Shown one piece after another: positions 12,611 to 23,906 of a stretch of 64,000 nucleotides of DNA. Below the pieces are notes generated by a model. That model did not search any database and was not told where the DNA came from. It saw only the letters and a program-made list of their open reading frames with translations. The translations under genes and the position numbers were made by a program. How positions within the stretch are numbered: the first letter of the stretch is position 1; each line of letters opens with the position of its first letter. The stretch is from Tieghemostelium lacteum (Eukaryota > Evosea > Eumycetozoa > Dictyosteliales > Raperosteliaceae): contig LODT01000015.1 in the NCBI GenBank assembly GCA_001606155.1, positions 213,114 to 277,113 of the forward strand. The letters are read 5' to 3'.

Positions 12611-14394
12611 TACAAAAAGTAAAAGAAGAACAAGTAGTAATAGAAGAAGAAAAAGTAGTAAGAAAAAGAAGAAGAAAAAAAGTAGTAGTAGAATATGAAG
12701 AATGTTGTTCAATATGCTTTAAAAAAATGGAAATACCAATGAAATTTGGATATATTGAAAATTCAACATTACCACAAAAATTGTTGAATCAATATTTGGA
12801 TAGTTTAGATGGTGAAATTCCTTCGAGATTTTTAAATTTTTTGGATGAATTTCAAAGTAAGGAAGCAACTACAGGTGTATTACAATATGTACCTGATAGA
12901 TACGATCTACCACAACTATATGCTCTATTTATATTTAATAGATCAACATCAACCTATATAACAACATGTGGTCATTCAGCACATGAAGATTGTATAAAGT
13001 TTCCAACTGGTGGTTCTCTCAGTACTGGTTTCTTTTGTCCCATTTGTTTAAAGGATTCTAATCTATTGATTCCTACCTCTGGTACTCATTCCATGACTGA
13101 TCCAAAGAATCACTATGAACTCTATTACCAAACTCTATGTTCCTATGATTTTTATTCCTTTTTGAAAAATCAAGAAAAATCTTTGGTTCTAGAGAGATAT
13201 CTATGGAAATTTGTTTTAAATAATATTGAAACTCTTGAAATTAAATCTAGAAAATTAAATTATCTTGTTAATTATCAACAATCAGAATCTGATAAAAGTG
13301 GTACTGGTAATAGTTATTACTATGCAATTGAACAAGATCAATTTAATAAGGAATTAAATGATTTATTAATTCTTTATAGATCTATAATGGAATGTGGTAT
13401 AGTTTGTCATAATCAATTACCAATTTATGATCCTTTAGTTTATCTAACGGACACATTTACTGCTGCTACCTATAGTCATTATCTAACTAAAGCCAATCCA
13501 GTTGAATATCTAAACAAATTAGAAAGAATTGAAATTTTTAAAATTCTTCTATTCCAACACTATAAGGAAATGGATGGAAAAGATATTAGTTTTACCTCTA
13601 TAAAACTATTTATTGAAAAGATTCAACAAATTCTAAAAATGGATAGAGATTGTCAAAATTCACAACTCTATCGTACTCTGTCATCAATGGTATTTCCAAT
13701 GTTAAGAAAAATGTTAATTTTTAATTACATTTATCAAAATAAGGATATTAAACCATCATTATCATTCAATTTGAATATTGATCAATTTAATGATTATTCA
13801 GAAATTTCAAACAAATTAAAATTCAATTTAATTGAATTTATATTGGATTTGGATTGGATACCTTTAGCTAATGACTTTTTAGGTCTTTCATCAACACCTA
13901 AAGGTAACCAAATCTATGGTATCTATCCACCTTCATCACCAATTGAATTTGTTCCACACTTTTCAAATAGTTTTGGAAATTCAACACCAAAAACAATGGT
14001 AGAATATATTGAACAAACTATAAAGAAATCAAAACCATGTAGACATTGTAAATCATTACCAAAGTACATGTGTATCATTTGTGGTCTCAGACTTTGTGGT
14101 GTAAATACTTGTCAAAATGTAGTCAATATGCATTGGAGTAAATGTCAATCTCTACCATTAAGTATTCTAATGCCACTTTCAACACCATTTATTGAAATTC
14201 TAAGAGAACAATTTCGTGCCATTGTATTAGCTCCCTATAATCCAAAATTCCAATTATATATTGATCCTAAAAATCAACAATTTAATGATCAAACCTATTA
14301 TTTCCCAACCCAATTAAATTCCACACTACAACTTGAACCTAAAACTCTTATTCATGTTTATAAATTATGGATAAATTCTTCATATTTTAAATAA
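9375..14394 (+). CDS. UBR-box/RING E3 ubiquitin ligase (N-recognin family)
   Basis: Two exons, 9375..9744 and 9815..14394, with a 70-bp phase-1 intron. The splice restores CDCGFDTYIKSKGFC, the hallmark end of a UBR zinc box (residues about 52-137, many paired Cys/His). In UBR1/2/3 proteins this box binds destabilising N-termini. A long helical middle follows. Then comes an Asn-rich insert with DKVNQP repeats, and a RING-H2-type region from about residue 1086 (CCSICF ... TCGHSAHEDC ... FFCPICL). A C-terminal Cys-rich module starts at about residue 1531 (CRHCK ... CIICGLRLCG), like the UBR autoinhibitory domain. Length is about 1649 aa, close to UBR1-3. I see no clear ClpS-like N-domain, so UBR3-type is possible; I assign no symbol. 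It probably targets substrates for proteasomal decay in the cytosol. Confidence 0.9.
12001..12326 (+). repeat. tandem DKVNQP repeats and duplicated KNLFKRFN block
   Basis: Inside the UBR ligase, the unit encoding N-rich plus DKVNQP occurs four times, with two diverged copies. A 33-bp block encoding IF(L/I)KNLFKRFN occurs twice (12150-12182 and 12294-12326) with one mismatch. The insert sits between the helical middle and the RING. Confidence 0.85.
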
Positions 14395-14446
14395 ATTTCC
14401 TTATACCTATATATATTTCTTCTTTATATATTTGCTGCTATTATTT

Positions 14447-15073
14447 TTATTTATTAATTACAGTTGAATTTAAAAAAGATTCTCTATCTCTATTAAATTT
14501 CTCTTCTTTGGCTGTATTCAACTGTTCAAGTTGATTTTCGATCACTGCCTTTTTAATAACTTTCTGATCAAATCTATTCTTTAATAAATCTGATGAATTT
14601 TGTAATTCTTTATCCATTAATGTTATAACTATAGATAATGGAATAAATACTGCTGCTGTTGTAAATCCAACTCTATAACTTGTGTCTTATTAAAATAAAT
14701 AAATAAATTATTTTAAAATGTTAGTGTGTTTTGGGGTGGACCATGAAAATGAAAAAAAAGACATACTTAAAATACCAGCAACAATACCAGTTGTTAAACC
14801 AGCAGCTGCATAATTATAATAATCGTCTTTACCACGTAAATCTTTTGAAATATATTTAGTGGCACCATAAGTAAAACCCAATAGAGAACCTGCTATGGTA
14901 CTTTGTTTAAATTGACCAACAGTTTGTTTTACAAACAATTGTGTATTATCTGTGAAAACTGATTTAGGATAGGTTTTATTAAATGCATGAAAAATACCAA
15001 CTCCTAATCCAAGAAATGTTGAATTTCCAATACTTTTAATTGCTGTTGCTTCTTTTTCACCACCTCCTGTCAT
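14447..15073 (-). CDS. NDUFA11/B14.7-like complex I subunit (Tim17 superfamily)
   Basis: Two exons on the minus strand, 15073..14767 and 14685..14447, joined by an 81-bp phase-1 intron, give 181 aa. Several Gly-rich hydrophobic segments are seen. Between two of them lies RGKDDYYNYAAAGLTTGIVAG, cut here to RGKDDYYNYAAAG, the signature of NDUFA11 and Tim17/22/23 relatives. The second exon continues with SYRVGFTTAAVFIPL and a charged helical tail. In the known family this is a membrane-arm accessory subunit of mitochondrial NADH:ubiquinone oxidoreductase. A Tim17-family translocase component is the alternative, but the RGKDD motif favours the complex I subunit. The gene shares a 309-bp divergent spacer with eIF4A3. 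Confidence 0.75.
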
Positions 15074-15382
15074 TTTTTCTCCTTTGATCTTTTATCAAAA
15101 AAAAATGAAAAAAAAAAAAAAACTTTTATTACAAAGAAATGATCAATTATCTGTTTATAGGTATCGATTTTGATAACCGGTTTTTATTTTCATTTATTAA
15201 AAGTAAATCTTTGATGTATTTCAATTTTCTTTATAATAATGAAACACTTTGAAATATATTATAAATTAATTACTAAATATGTATGAATTTAAATTTCTTT
15301 TATTAGAAAATTTAAAAATAAAACAAAAAAAACTAATTTTTTTTTTCAATTTACTAAACGAACTAATATATAAACTTATAAA
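15074..15382. promoter_or_regulatory. divergent spacer between NDUFA11-like and eIF4A3 genes
   Basis: 309 bp separating two start codons that point away from each other, so it should hold both promoters. It contains poly-A/poly-T tracts near each start, as is usual in dictyostelid promoters. No specific factor site is claimed. Confidence 0.5.
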
Positions 15383-16741
15383 ATGTCAATAAATAAAAAA
15401 AAAGAATCAAATAAAAGTTCATGTAAATATAATACATATATAATATTTATAAATAGAATTTAAATATTAATATTTAATAAAGCAACATCAATAAATGATA
15501 ATTTACAATCAAGTCAAGTTGAAATTAAAACAACTTTTGAATCAATGGGATTAAGAGAAGATTTACTTAGAGGTATATTTAATTATGGATTTGAAAAACC
15601 ATCAGCTATACAACAGAGAGCTATTGTACCAATTATAAAAGGCAGAGATACAATAGCTCAATCACAATCTGGTACAGGTAAGACCGCTACCTTTAGTATA
15701 TCAGCTCTACAGTGTGTAGATGTAGGAACTAGACAACCACAGGCATTGATATTATCACCAACTAGAGAGTTGGCACAACAGATTCAAAAAGTAGCATTAG
15801 CACTGGCAGAGTACATGTCAGTTCAGGTACATGCTTGTGTAGGTGGAAAAGATCTTGCAGAAGATATAAAGAAATTAGAAAGTGGTGTTCATGTAGTCTC
15901 TGGTACTCCAGGTAGAGTACTAGATATGATTACTAGAAAATCACTAAATACCACACACATTAAAATGTTAATTCTCGATGAGGCTGATGAAATGCTTAGT
16001 ATGGGTTTTCAACCTCTCATCAATGACATTTATCGTTATCTACCTCCTAGTACTCAAATTGTATTGGTATCGGCTACATTGACACAGGATGTAGTTACAA
16101 TGACAAATAATTTTATGACCAACCCAGTTAGAATTTTACTAAAGAGAGATGAATTGACTTTAGATGGAATCAAACAGTTTTTTGTAGCAGTAGAAAAAGA
16201 AGATTGGAAATTTGGTACACTATGTGATATCTATGATTCCCTAACCATTACACAAGCAGTTATATTTTGTAATACCAAAAAGAGAGTTGATCAACTGACA
16301 GAAAAAATGAGAGAAGCAAATTTTACAGTTGCCTCAATGCATGGTGATATGGTGCAAAAAGAAAGAGAAGAGATTTTAAAATCTTTTCGTTCCGGTGAAA
16401 ATCGTGTTTTAATCACAACTGATATTCTTGCTAGAGGTATTGATGTTCAACAAGTTTCCTTAGTTATCAATTATGATTTACCTTTAGATCGTGAAAATTA
16501 TATCCATAGAATTGGTAGATCTGGTAGATTTGGTAGAAAAGGTGTTGCTATTAATTTTGTTAAAAATTCTGATATTAGAATTTTAAGAGATATTGAACAA
16601 TTTTATTCTACTCAAATTGATGAAATGCCGTATGTATTAATCAAATAATTTATAATTTATTAATTCTTATTTACTAATTTTTATTTTTTTACAAACAAAA
16701 CAATTATTTTTAGAATGAACTTTGCAGATTCAATAAATTAA
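15383..16741 (+). CDS. eif4a3: eIF4A3, exon-junction-complex DEAD-box RNA helicase
   Basis: Three exons: 15383..15422, 15483..16629 and a 28-nt terminal exon 16714..16741, giving 404 aa. The last exon changes the end from a spurious YVLIK to [13 protein letters not shown], matching the conserved eIF4A3 ending. Helicase motifs are intact: QSQSGTGKT (motif I), PTRELA, TPGR, DEAD, SAT, and [13 protein letters not shown] (motif VI). The features that separate eIF4A3 from eIF4A are [11 protein letters not shown] near the start and [18 protein letters not shown] in the middle. In known eukaryotes it clamps spliced mRNA as the core of the exon junction complex. A diverged helicase paralogue is unlikely given the near-full-length match. 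Confidence 0.95.
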
Positions 16742-17007
16742 TCTTGTTGTTTTATTTAAATATTATAATTTAATTATTTGAAAATTCAAAGTGTCATTTT
16801 TAAAGTACTTTACTTTTAAATTATTTTTAAATTATTTTTAAAATTCAAATCCACATGTTGAACAAAAACTTTGAAAAATAATCTGAACAAAGGACCAATA
16901 TCCTATTTTTTAAGATTTTTTTTCTTCTTCAGTTCCCTCTGCGATCTTTTTTTTTATTTTTATATTTTTGATGGTAACAGTTTATAAATAAATAATTATC
17001 ATCTCTC

Positions 17008-20000
17008 ATGTATCATAAAATATCAATACCAACCTTAATATGGTTAGTTATACTGTTTTTAACAGTTTTTACAGTTGATGAAGTTTCATCACAAAAATAT
17101 ATCGGACCATTATATGGACACTATTATTACTATAATTCTGGATTATTCCAAACCAAAAATCATAGTGAAGCAATCAAATTTTGTTCTACATTGACACCAC
17201 CTCCTAGTTCACCTCCCAATCTAAAAGGATATCTGGCAACTTTTACCACTGAATATGAATGGGAATGGGTAGTTAAAGAAATTGAGAAGCAAGGTACACC
17301 CTATAATACCAGTACTTTCTTTGATACTGTTGGTACTGGTGTATTCTCAGTCGATGGCAGTACACACTACTATGACAGTGGTCCTGAAATAGGATCCATG
17401 ATGTATAATCTCAGTTCTGATACCTGCCATACCTTTTGTAAATTCAGTCAATTGGCACCTGCATATATGAACCAGGAAACTTTCTTATCAATGAAGCGTA
17501 GTCTTACAAATATTAATCTTATGGAGATGATTAATGAAGGTGGTTATCGTGTTTTATCCTTTATTTGTGAATTTTCACCTGATGGTACTCCAGGTCTACA
17601 GTCCATTTCTGATGTTGATTTTTCAATTCAAGGTGAAAACAAACTATTCACATCACTTCGTATTACCAATATACCACAAGATAAAATACTTCAATCGGTA
17701 ACCTTAAGCAATATAGATACCAATGAACAATCAAATTGTACTGGTTTAGAACTTAAACAATCAAATACCTATGAATGTAGATATTTTAGTATTGGTAGAT
17801 TTGCTGTATCTATTAATACTACTGATTCTTTTACTTATCCTGATATTTTTCATCAATCAAATCGTATGTTTTTTAAACCATTATCTCCTCATATAATTCA
17901 AATATTAATAATTTAATTTTTGGAAAATTAGCACCTAAACCAGCATATTTTTCACAAACTGCCATTTCTGGTGGATTTTATAGTATTCAAATATATGGTC
18001 ATGGTTTAATAAATGCCAATGTTAAATTTGGTCTAAGTGGTCAGGTACCTTGTATTATAGATAATACTTCTCAATCCTATATAGCATGTAAAACTACTTT
18101 TATAAATGGTTTCCCATTACCACTTTATATCTCAGTTGCTAATATTTCATATAGATCTTATACTGTTGGAATTTGTATGTATATCTTTATAAAGATCTAT
18201 ATTGATTTATTAAATTTATTAATATGTGTTTTGTTTTATTTTTAATAACGAATACTAGATAATCCAGATACTAAATTATTATATAAATTAGTATCATCAC
18301 AAACTGAACATTCTAATGTTTATGAGAAAGCTAGTAAATTTGAAATTCAAGGTCTTAATGGATATATGACTGGATTCTATAATCAAGTTGATGGTGTAAC
18401 ATATTATGGTGGAGGTCTTTATAGTTTAATAAGAAGTCTAAATCCAACTGCACGTGTTTGGTTAAATTGTGAAAGTATGGAAGCAAATAACAAAGTTATT
18501 GTTGGTAGTGGTCCTTTTAAAGATAGATTATTAGAGGCTTATTATAATGACACTACAACTTGGCCAAATTTTCAAAATTATCCATATTATTTTGTTAGAA
18601 TGGAATTATCTAATGGTCAAGTTTATAGAGATCCTCCTTCCTATTTACATGGTTTCGTTTTAGAATTTGGTGGTTATGGTATTGTATATTTAATTTTGAT
18701 ATATATCAAATTAAAAATAATAATTTTTACTAATAATTTATTCTATTTATAGTACCATCATTTGAAGATTCAATTGTAAATTATAATGCTATTGGTGATT
18801 CAGTACCATTTGTTTTACCAACTAGTGGGTATCAAGGTAATAATACTGTTGGTATAAAAGTTAGAAATGCTAGAATTACAAATTCTGAATTTAAAATCAA
18901 AGATACTCCAGTTACCCTAGTTGAAAAAAGTCCTTTTAGATATGATATTTTCTTTATAAATATTCCATCTGGTTTTGGTGGTCCATTTTAGTAATTATCA
19001 AAAAACTATCTCAAATAGATTTTAAAATGATACTAACTTATTCTTTTTTATAGTTTAACATATTTTGGTGAGGGTATTAGAAGTTTAAATACTTTATCAT
19101 TTTATTATAATAGACCAAGATTATTAAGTGTAGTACCAAATATTTTACCATTTTATGGAAGTTATATTGAAATTGAAGGTATTGATCTCAGCGATAGTCA
19201 TTTAAATATAAAAGTTTATTTACAAGGTTCAAATATTCAGTGTACAAATATTGTAATGGTGGTACCACATAGTAAGATTGGTTGTACTCTACCTCAAGGT
19301 GCTTCTACTTCCTATAGACTTTTAGTTAAAGTTGGTAATCAAGATTCTACCAATTTCCTAGATATTACATATAGAGGTTTTCCAAGTGTTAATGGGTACT
19401 CTGATGTCATTCAATCTGGTGGAATGTCATCTCTGACTATTTATGGTGAAAGATTTATTGTTAATAATGGTAATCTATCTGTTAAAGTTGGTGGTGAAGA
19501 TGCAACTGATATCAAAGTTATCGATGAGACCAAAGTTATATGTAAATTCAATTCGGATATTGTACCTCAGACTCCATATGATCCGTTATCTATTGACTTA
19601 GTATTCAATACCCATGTTCAATCCGATGCACTTTCAATTAATAGTCCTATATTTTTTTATGATTCCAATCTGGATTGTCCTAATAACTGTACAGGTAGAG
19701 GTATATGTAATAGAAATTTAGCAATGTGTAATTGCTTCACTGGTTATGGTTCTGCTGATTGTTCCGTTAGTGTACTTCCACCTGAAATCAGACCTGTATA
19801 TGACGTGTTCTTGGGTGAGACTTCCATGACTAATGATCATGTTGATATCTATACTTTTAGACCTTTTGGTATTAGATTGTATGATTCCAATTCCAGCGTA
19901 GTTGCAAACATATCATTCCATAATCACCGTTTTGAATCGTATTTTGGTCAAATGTATTCTGATATTAATTTACAATCACAATCTCCAACTTCTGAAACTT

Positions 20001-20656
20001 ATTTATCTATTAACTTTACAATGAATTCTGAACCCACATCCTATGCAGTTCAAGAGATGAGACCATATGCATACTCTACCAACTATTATGTAAAATTCCA
20101 TAGTTTCTCGGCAAATATTTCAAGATCTGAGATTATCTACCTCTTACAATACAGTCCATCAGTTCAAGAAAATCAGTCTGATCCAGATGACCCATGTGGA
20201 GGTCAATTCCTAGTTGAAACTGATAACAAACAATACTACAATCTATTGAATGCCGAGACTATATTTAATTCAAAATTCTCACAAAGAGTCTGGCAAAATG
20301 ATTATAAACTAATTCAAAAAACATCAATGACTGTATTTGATACTGATCCAATGGTTAACCCATCTACAGATGTAACCAATGGCTACCAATACAAAGTCAT
20401 CAGTCAAGTCATTCATAATGATAACTTTGAAACTCAAGTAAATTTTGGTATTCAAAAAATTAATAATCAATGTCAAAATATTGCACTTGACAAAGATAAT
20501 TGGAAAACTCCTCTAATAGCTTCTGTTGCTTCTGTCGGTGCTGTAGTTCTAGTAGGTATTTCCATCTTTACCTACAAAAGTATGAAAAAACATCAACAAT
20601 TGAAAGCTATTGAAAATAGTAATGTTGAATTAAATGTTAGAAATATAAATGAATAA
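17008..20656 (+). CDS. C-type-lectin-like, IPT/TIG and EGF type I surface protein (Tgr-like)
   Basis: Five exons: 17008..17863, 17932..18174, 18259..18678, 18753..18990 and 19054..20656. All phases agree and give 1119 aa. A signal peptide (IWLVILFLTVFTV) is followed by a C-type-lectin-like region (about 33-200; paired Cys, NHSEAIKFC, YRVLSFICEF). Several E-set/IPT-TIG-like segments follow, with phrases such as GGFYSIQIYGHGL and GGMSSLTIYGERF. A single EGF module (about 793-820) reads CPNNCTGRGIC..NLAMCNC. One membrane span near 1070-1093 and a short cytosolic tail end the protein. D. discoideum Tgr adhesion/allorecognition proteins and related receptors share the IPT-EGF-TM layout, and lectin-like heads occur in relatives. 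Expected to sit on the plasma membrane and bind glycans or partner cells; the ligand is unknown. Confidence 0.85.
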
Positions 20657-20770
20657 AATTATAACAATTTCAAAGATTGATTGTATAAAAAATAAATATC
20701 TTAAAATAAAATTGATGATCAATAATTTACTACAAAAAAAATTTTTTTTTTTGTAAAATTTGAACACACA

Positions 20771-22112
20771 ATGTCACATTTTATTAGAACTCGTATTCCT
20801 ATAACTCAAACTATTGTATTTATTATAATTTAAGCTAATAATACAATTGATTATTCATATATTCTAACTAATTCATATATTTTAGGGATTTTTAAAATTT
20901 AATAGTGCTAACTATCAAGTTAGACATTTAAATCTTCATGAATATCAAAGTAAAGGATTAATGGATAAATATGGTGTTAATACACAAAAATGGAGAGTTA
21001 TCAGTCAATCACAAGAGGCAATTAAAGCAGTTAAGGAATTGAATGCCAAAGAATTGGTAGTTAAAGCACAAGTTCATGCAGGTGGTAGAGGTAAAGGTAC
21101 ATTTATTGAAACAGGATTCAAAGGTGGTGTACATCTTTGTAAAACTGGTGAGGAAGCTGAAAGACTCAGTAAGGAAATGTTAAATAAACATTTGGTAACT
21201 AAACAAACTACCAAAGAAGGTACCAAAGTAAATCATGTAATGATTGCAGAGTCTGTAGATCCAAAGAGAGAATTGTATTTTGCCATTGTTATGGACCGTA
21301 AATATGGTGGACCTGTTATGATTGCCTCACCAAAAGGTGGTGTTGATATCGAACAGGTTGCTGAAGAGACCCCAGATCTCATCTTTAAGGAACCAATTGA
21401 TATCTTTAAAGGCATCAAACCAGAACAAACAAAGAGATTAGCAGAGAAATTAGGATTCACAGGTGCAAAGGTTAAAGAGGCTCAAGATCAAATGGCATCT
21501 CTCTACGATCTCTTTGTCAAATCGGATGCAACTCAAGTTGAAATCAATCCATTCGCAGAGACTACCGATAACAAAATCTATGCTATGGATGCTAAAATCA
21601 ATTTTGATGACAATGCCTATTTCCGTCAAAAAGAGATTTTTGCTATGAGAGATTTTGGTGAAGAGGATCCAAGAGAAGTAGAAGCCTCTAAATTTGGTCT
21701 CAATTATATCGGTTTGGATGGTAACATTGGTTGTATGGTTAATGGTGCTGGTTTGGCAATGGCAACTATGGATATCATTAAACTAAAAGGTGGTATCCCT
21801 GCTAACTTTTTGGATGTTGGTGGTGGTGCAAATGAAACTGCTGTCACTGAAGCCTTTAAAATCCTCACAAAAGATCCAAGAGTAAAATGTATCCTTGTCA
21901 ATATTTTTGGTGGTATTATGAAATGTGATATCATTGCCTCTGGTATCGTTGCTGCTTGTAAACAAGTAGGTCTTAAAATTCCATTAGTCGTTCGTCTTGA
22001 AGGCACCAATGTTCAATTGGGTAAGAAAATTTTACAAGATTCTGGTCTAAATATTGTTACTGCTAATGATTTGGATGATGCTGCTGAAAAATCTGTTAAA
22101 TCTTTAAAATAA
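20771..22112 (+). CDS. scsC: succinate-CoA ligase beta subunit, mitochondrial
   Basis: Exons 20771..20815 and 20886..22112 (70-bp intron, phase 0), 423 aa. The first exon and start of the second give a basic presequence ([15 protein letters not shown]) before the mature start LNLHEYQSK. The ATP-grasp fold shows VHAGGRGKG and VEINPFAET. The C-terminal ligase-CoA part shows [25 protein letters not shown] and VRLEGTNV. It works with an alpha subunit in the TCA cycle, interconverting succinyl-CoA and succinate with nucleotide phosphorylation. [15 protein letters not shown] and VRLEGTNV resemble the GDP-forming type more than the ADP-forming one, though IMKCD is ADP-type-like. Nucleotide specificity and hence the symbol are inferred. 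Confidence 0.93.
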
Positions 22113-22215
22113 ATTTAACCAAACTAATTATCAATATACAGGTTTCTAATCTGACAATATTTTTTTATTATAATTTTTTTTTGAACTCAGATAAAGATTT
22201 ATTGTTATTATAATA

Positions 22216-23823
22216 ATGACAATAATTCCAAAATATTTAATAATTGAAATATTAAAATTTACAAATAATTTACCAAATTATTTATTATTTATGAATAAAA
22301 TTTCATTAGTTTGCTGGGAATGGTATCATATAGCTCAAAAGATTAGAAATCATAGGATTTCAATATCTAACAGGAGAAATTATCACGTGTTATTGGATTT
22401 AGAAAATAAACATGGGTTACAGATAGATTTGGCATTAAATAGTAGATTCATTAATATATATTATGATGAAACTATAAATCAAAACCAAGCCAAATCAGTT
22501 GAAGAGCATATAGAGAGTTTAGAGTTACATGATCTCTCCATTCTACACAAACCACTTAGACATTTACCCTCTTTAAAAGAGTTGGAAATTACTATAAGAA
22601 CTAGTAGATTAGATGATGATATACAGAGAATTAATCATCTATTTCCAAATGTATCTCAATTACCATCAGTTAGAAAACTAAATTTAATTTTTCTTACTAG
22701 TATGAATCGTAATAGGGTTTCATTGACACATTTCACAGAGTCTCTGATGAAACTACCCAATCTAGAGGAACTATTTCTTTCGAAAGGTTCTATGGATGGT
22801 CCTTTTATTACAGATTTACAAGTGATTGGTAGTCAATATCTACCAAAACTAAAGAATCTCTATTTACAAGGTATCAAAGTTTCATTACCTCACCTAAATG
22901 AGTTCATTCTACAAACTAAGCAACTGAAAACATTATATCTTGGTCACATTGGTCTAGAGGATATAAGAGCTAATCTCGATCCACTCTTTGAAAATTCTCT
23001 TGCCAATTCATCATTGGAATCCATTTCAGTAAGAGATAATACCATGGTCTCCCTATCAAGTTTAATTAAACTAATCAATGGCAATCAGTATCTAAAATCA
23101 CTAATTTACAAAGGGGATATTGGAAAAATACAAGCAAAGAATTTAGATCCACTATCAAATCGAAATTTGAAATCACTAATTCTAGAAGGAAATACAAATA
23201 AAACCTATATTTGTAATATTCCATGGGCTGCACCTAGCTCTCTTGTCAGTTTTCGTATCAATCACCCCAACCAAATATCAAATGTCAATCAATTTCACCC
23301 CAAATGTCAAACATTAATAATATCTCTTACCAAGGACCATATATCATCAGGTTCATTAATGGGTATTAATCTACCAGAACTAAAGTCTCTCGAAATCATA
23401 AGAATAGACGACAAGCAATCTCTATTGGAACTTTATAAATTTATATTTGCAAACCCACAAATTAATCATCTACATATTGATATTTGTAAATATTGGGATA
23501 CAGAAGTGTGGAAACAACTTTTTATTAACCAACAATTACCTTCATTGACAAAACTCTCCATTAATGATATTTCAATTATAAGTGAAATTTCTCTATTCAC
23601 ACAACAAGAGTATCTTCAATTTCTAATTCAACTAGTAAACCTAAAACAATTCAATTATATAAATATACAACATCCAATAGTGCAAACTCTACTTGATCAA
23701 CAAACTTTTCTAGTGGATCAATTAAATGAAGCAATCAGTAATAATTACCTATATTTAAATTCCTTTAGAATATCAAGTCTTAGGTTTGATAATATACTAA
23801 AAAATAAATTTATTCATTATTAA
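22216..23823 (+). CDS. F-box-like protein with leucine-rich C-terminal region
   Basis: Intronless, 535 aa. Residues 1-50 (IIPKYLIIEILKF ... ISLVCWEWYHIA) match the F-box-like head common in dictyostelid multigene families: a Pro, a Leu/Ile helix, then SLVC.W. The rest has irregular leucine-rich stretches (LPSLKELEI, LPNLEELFLS, LPKLKNLYLQG, LKTLYLGH). These fit a degenerate LRR solenoid for substrate binding. The likely role is a substrate receptor of an SCF ubiquitin ligase. The partner Skp1 contact is inferred from the fold only. It lies 104 bp after the succinate-CoA ligase gene. Confidence 0.72.
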   Translation: MTIIPKYLIIEILKFTNNLPNYLLFMNKISLVCWEWYHIAQKIRNHRISISNRRNYHVLLDLENKHGLQIDLALNSRFINIYYDETINQNQAKSVEEHIESLELHDLSILHKPLRHLPSLKELEITIRTSRLDDDIQRINHLFPNVSQLPSVRKLNLIFLTSMNRNRVSLTHFTESLMKLPNLEELFLSKGSMDGPFITDLQVIGSQYLPKLKNLYLQGIKVSLPHLNEFILQTKQLKTLYLGHIGLEDIRANLDPLFENSLANSSLESISVRDNTMVSLSSLIKLINGNQYLKSLIYKGDIGKIQAKNLDPLSNRNLKSLILEGNTNKTYICNIPWAAPSSLVSFRINHPNQISNVNQFHPKCQTLIISLTKDHISSGSLMGINLPELKSLEIIRIDDKQSLLELYKFIFANPQINHLHIDICKYWDTEVWKQLFINQQLPSLTKLSINDISIISEISLFTQQEYLQFLIQLVNLKQFNYINIQHPIVQTLLDQQTFLVDQLNEAISNNYLYLNSFRISSLRFDNILKNKFIHY

Positions 23824-23906
23824 TATCAATATATTGTTATATAATGAAAATCCAATAATTATTATTTGTTAAAATTTTTAAACTTTAATAATTATATTCT
23901 TATTAT

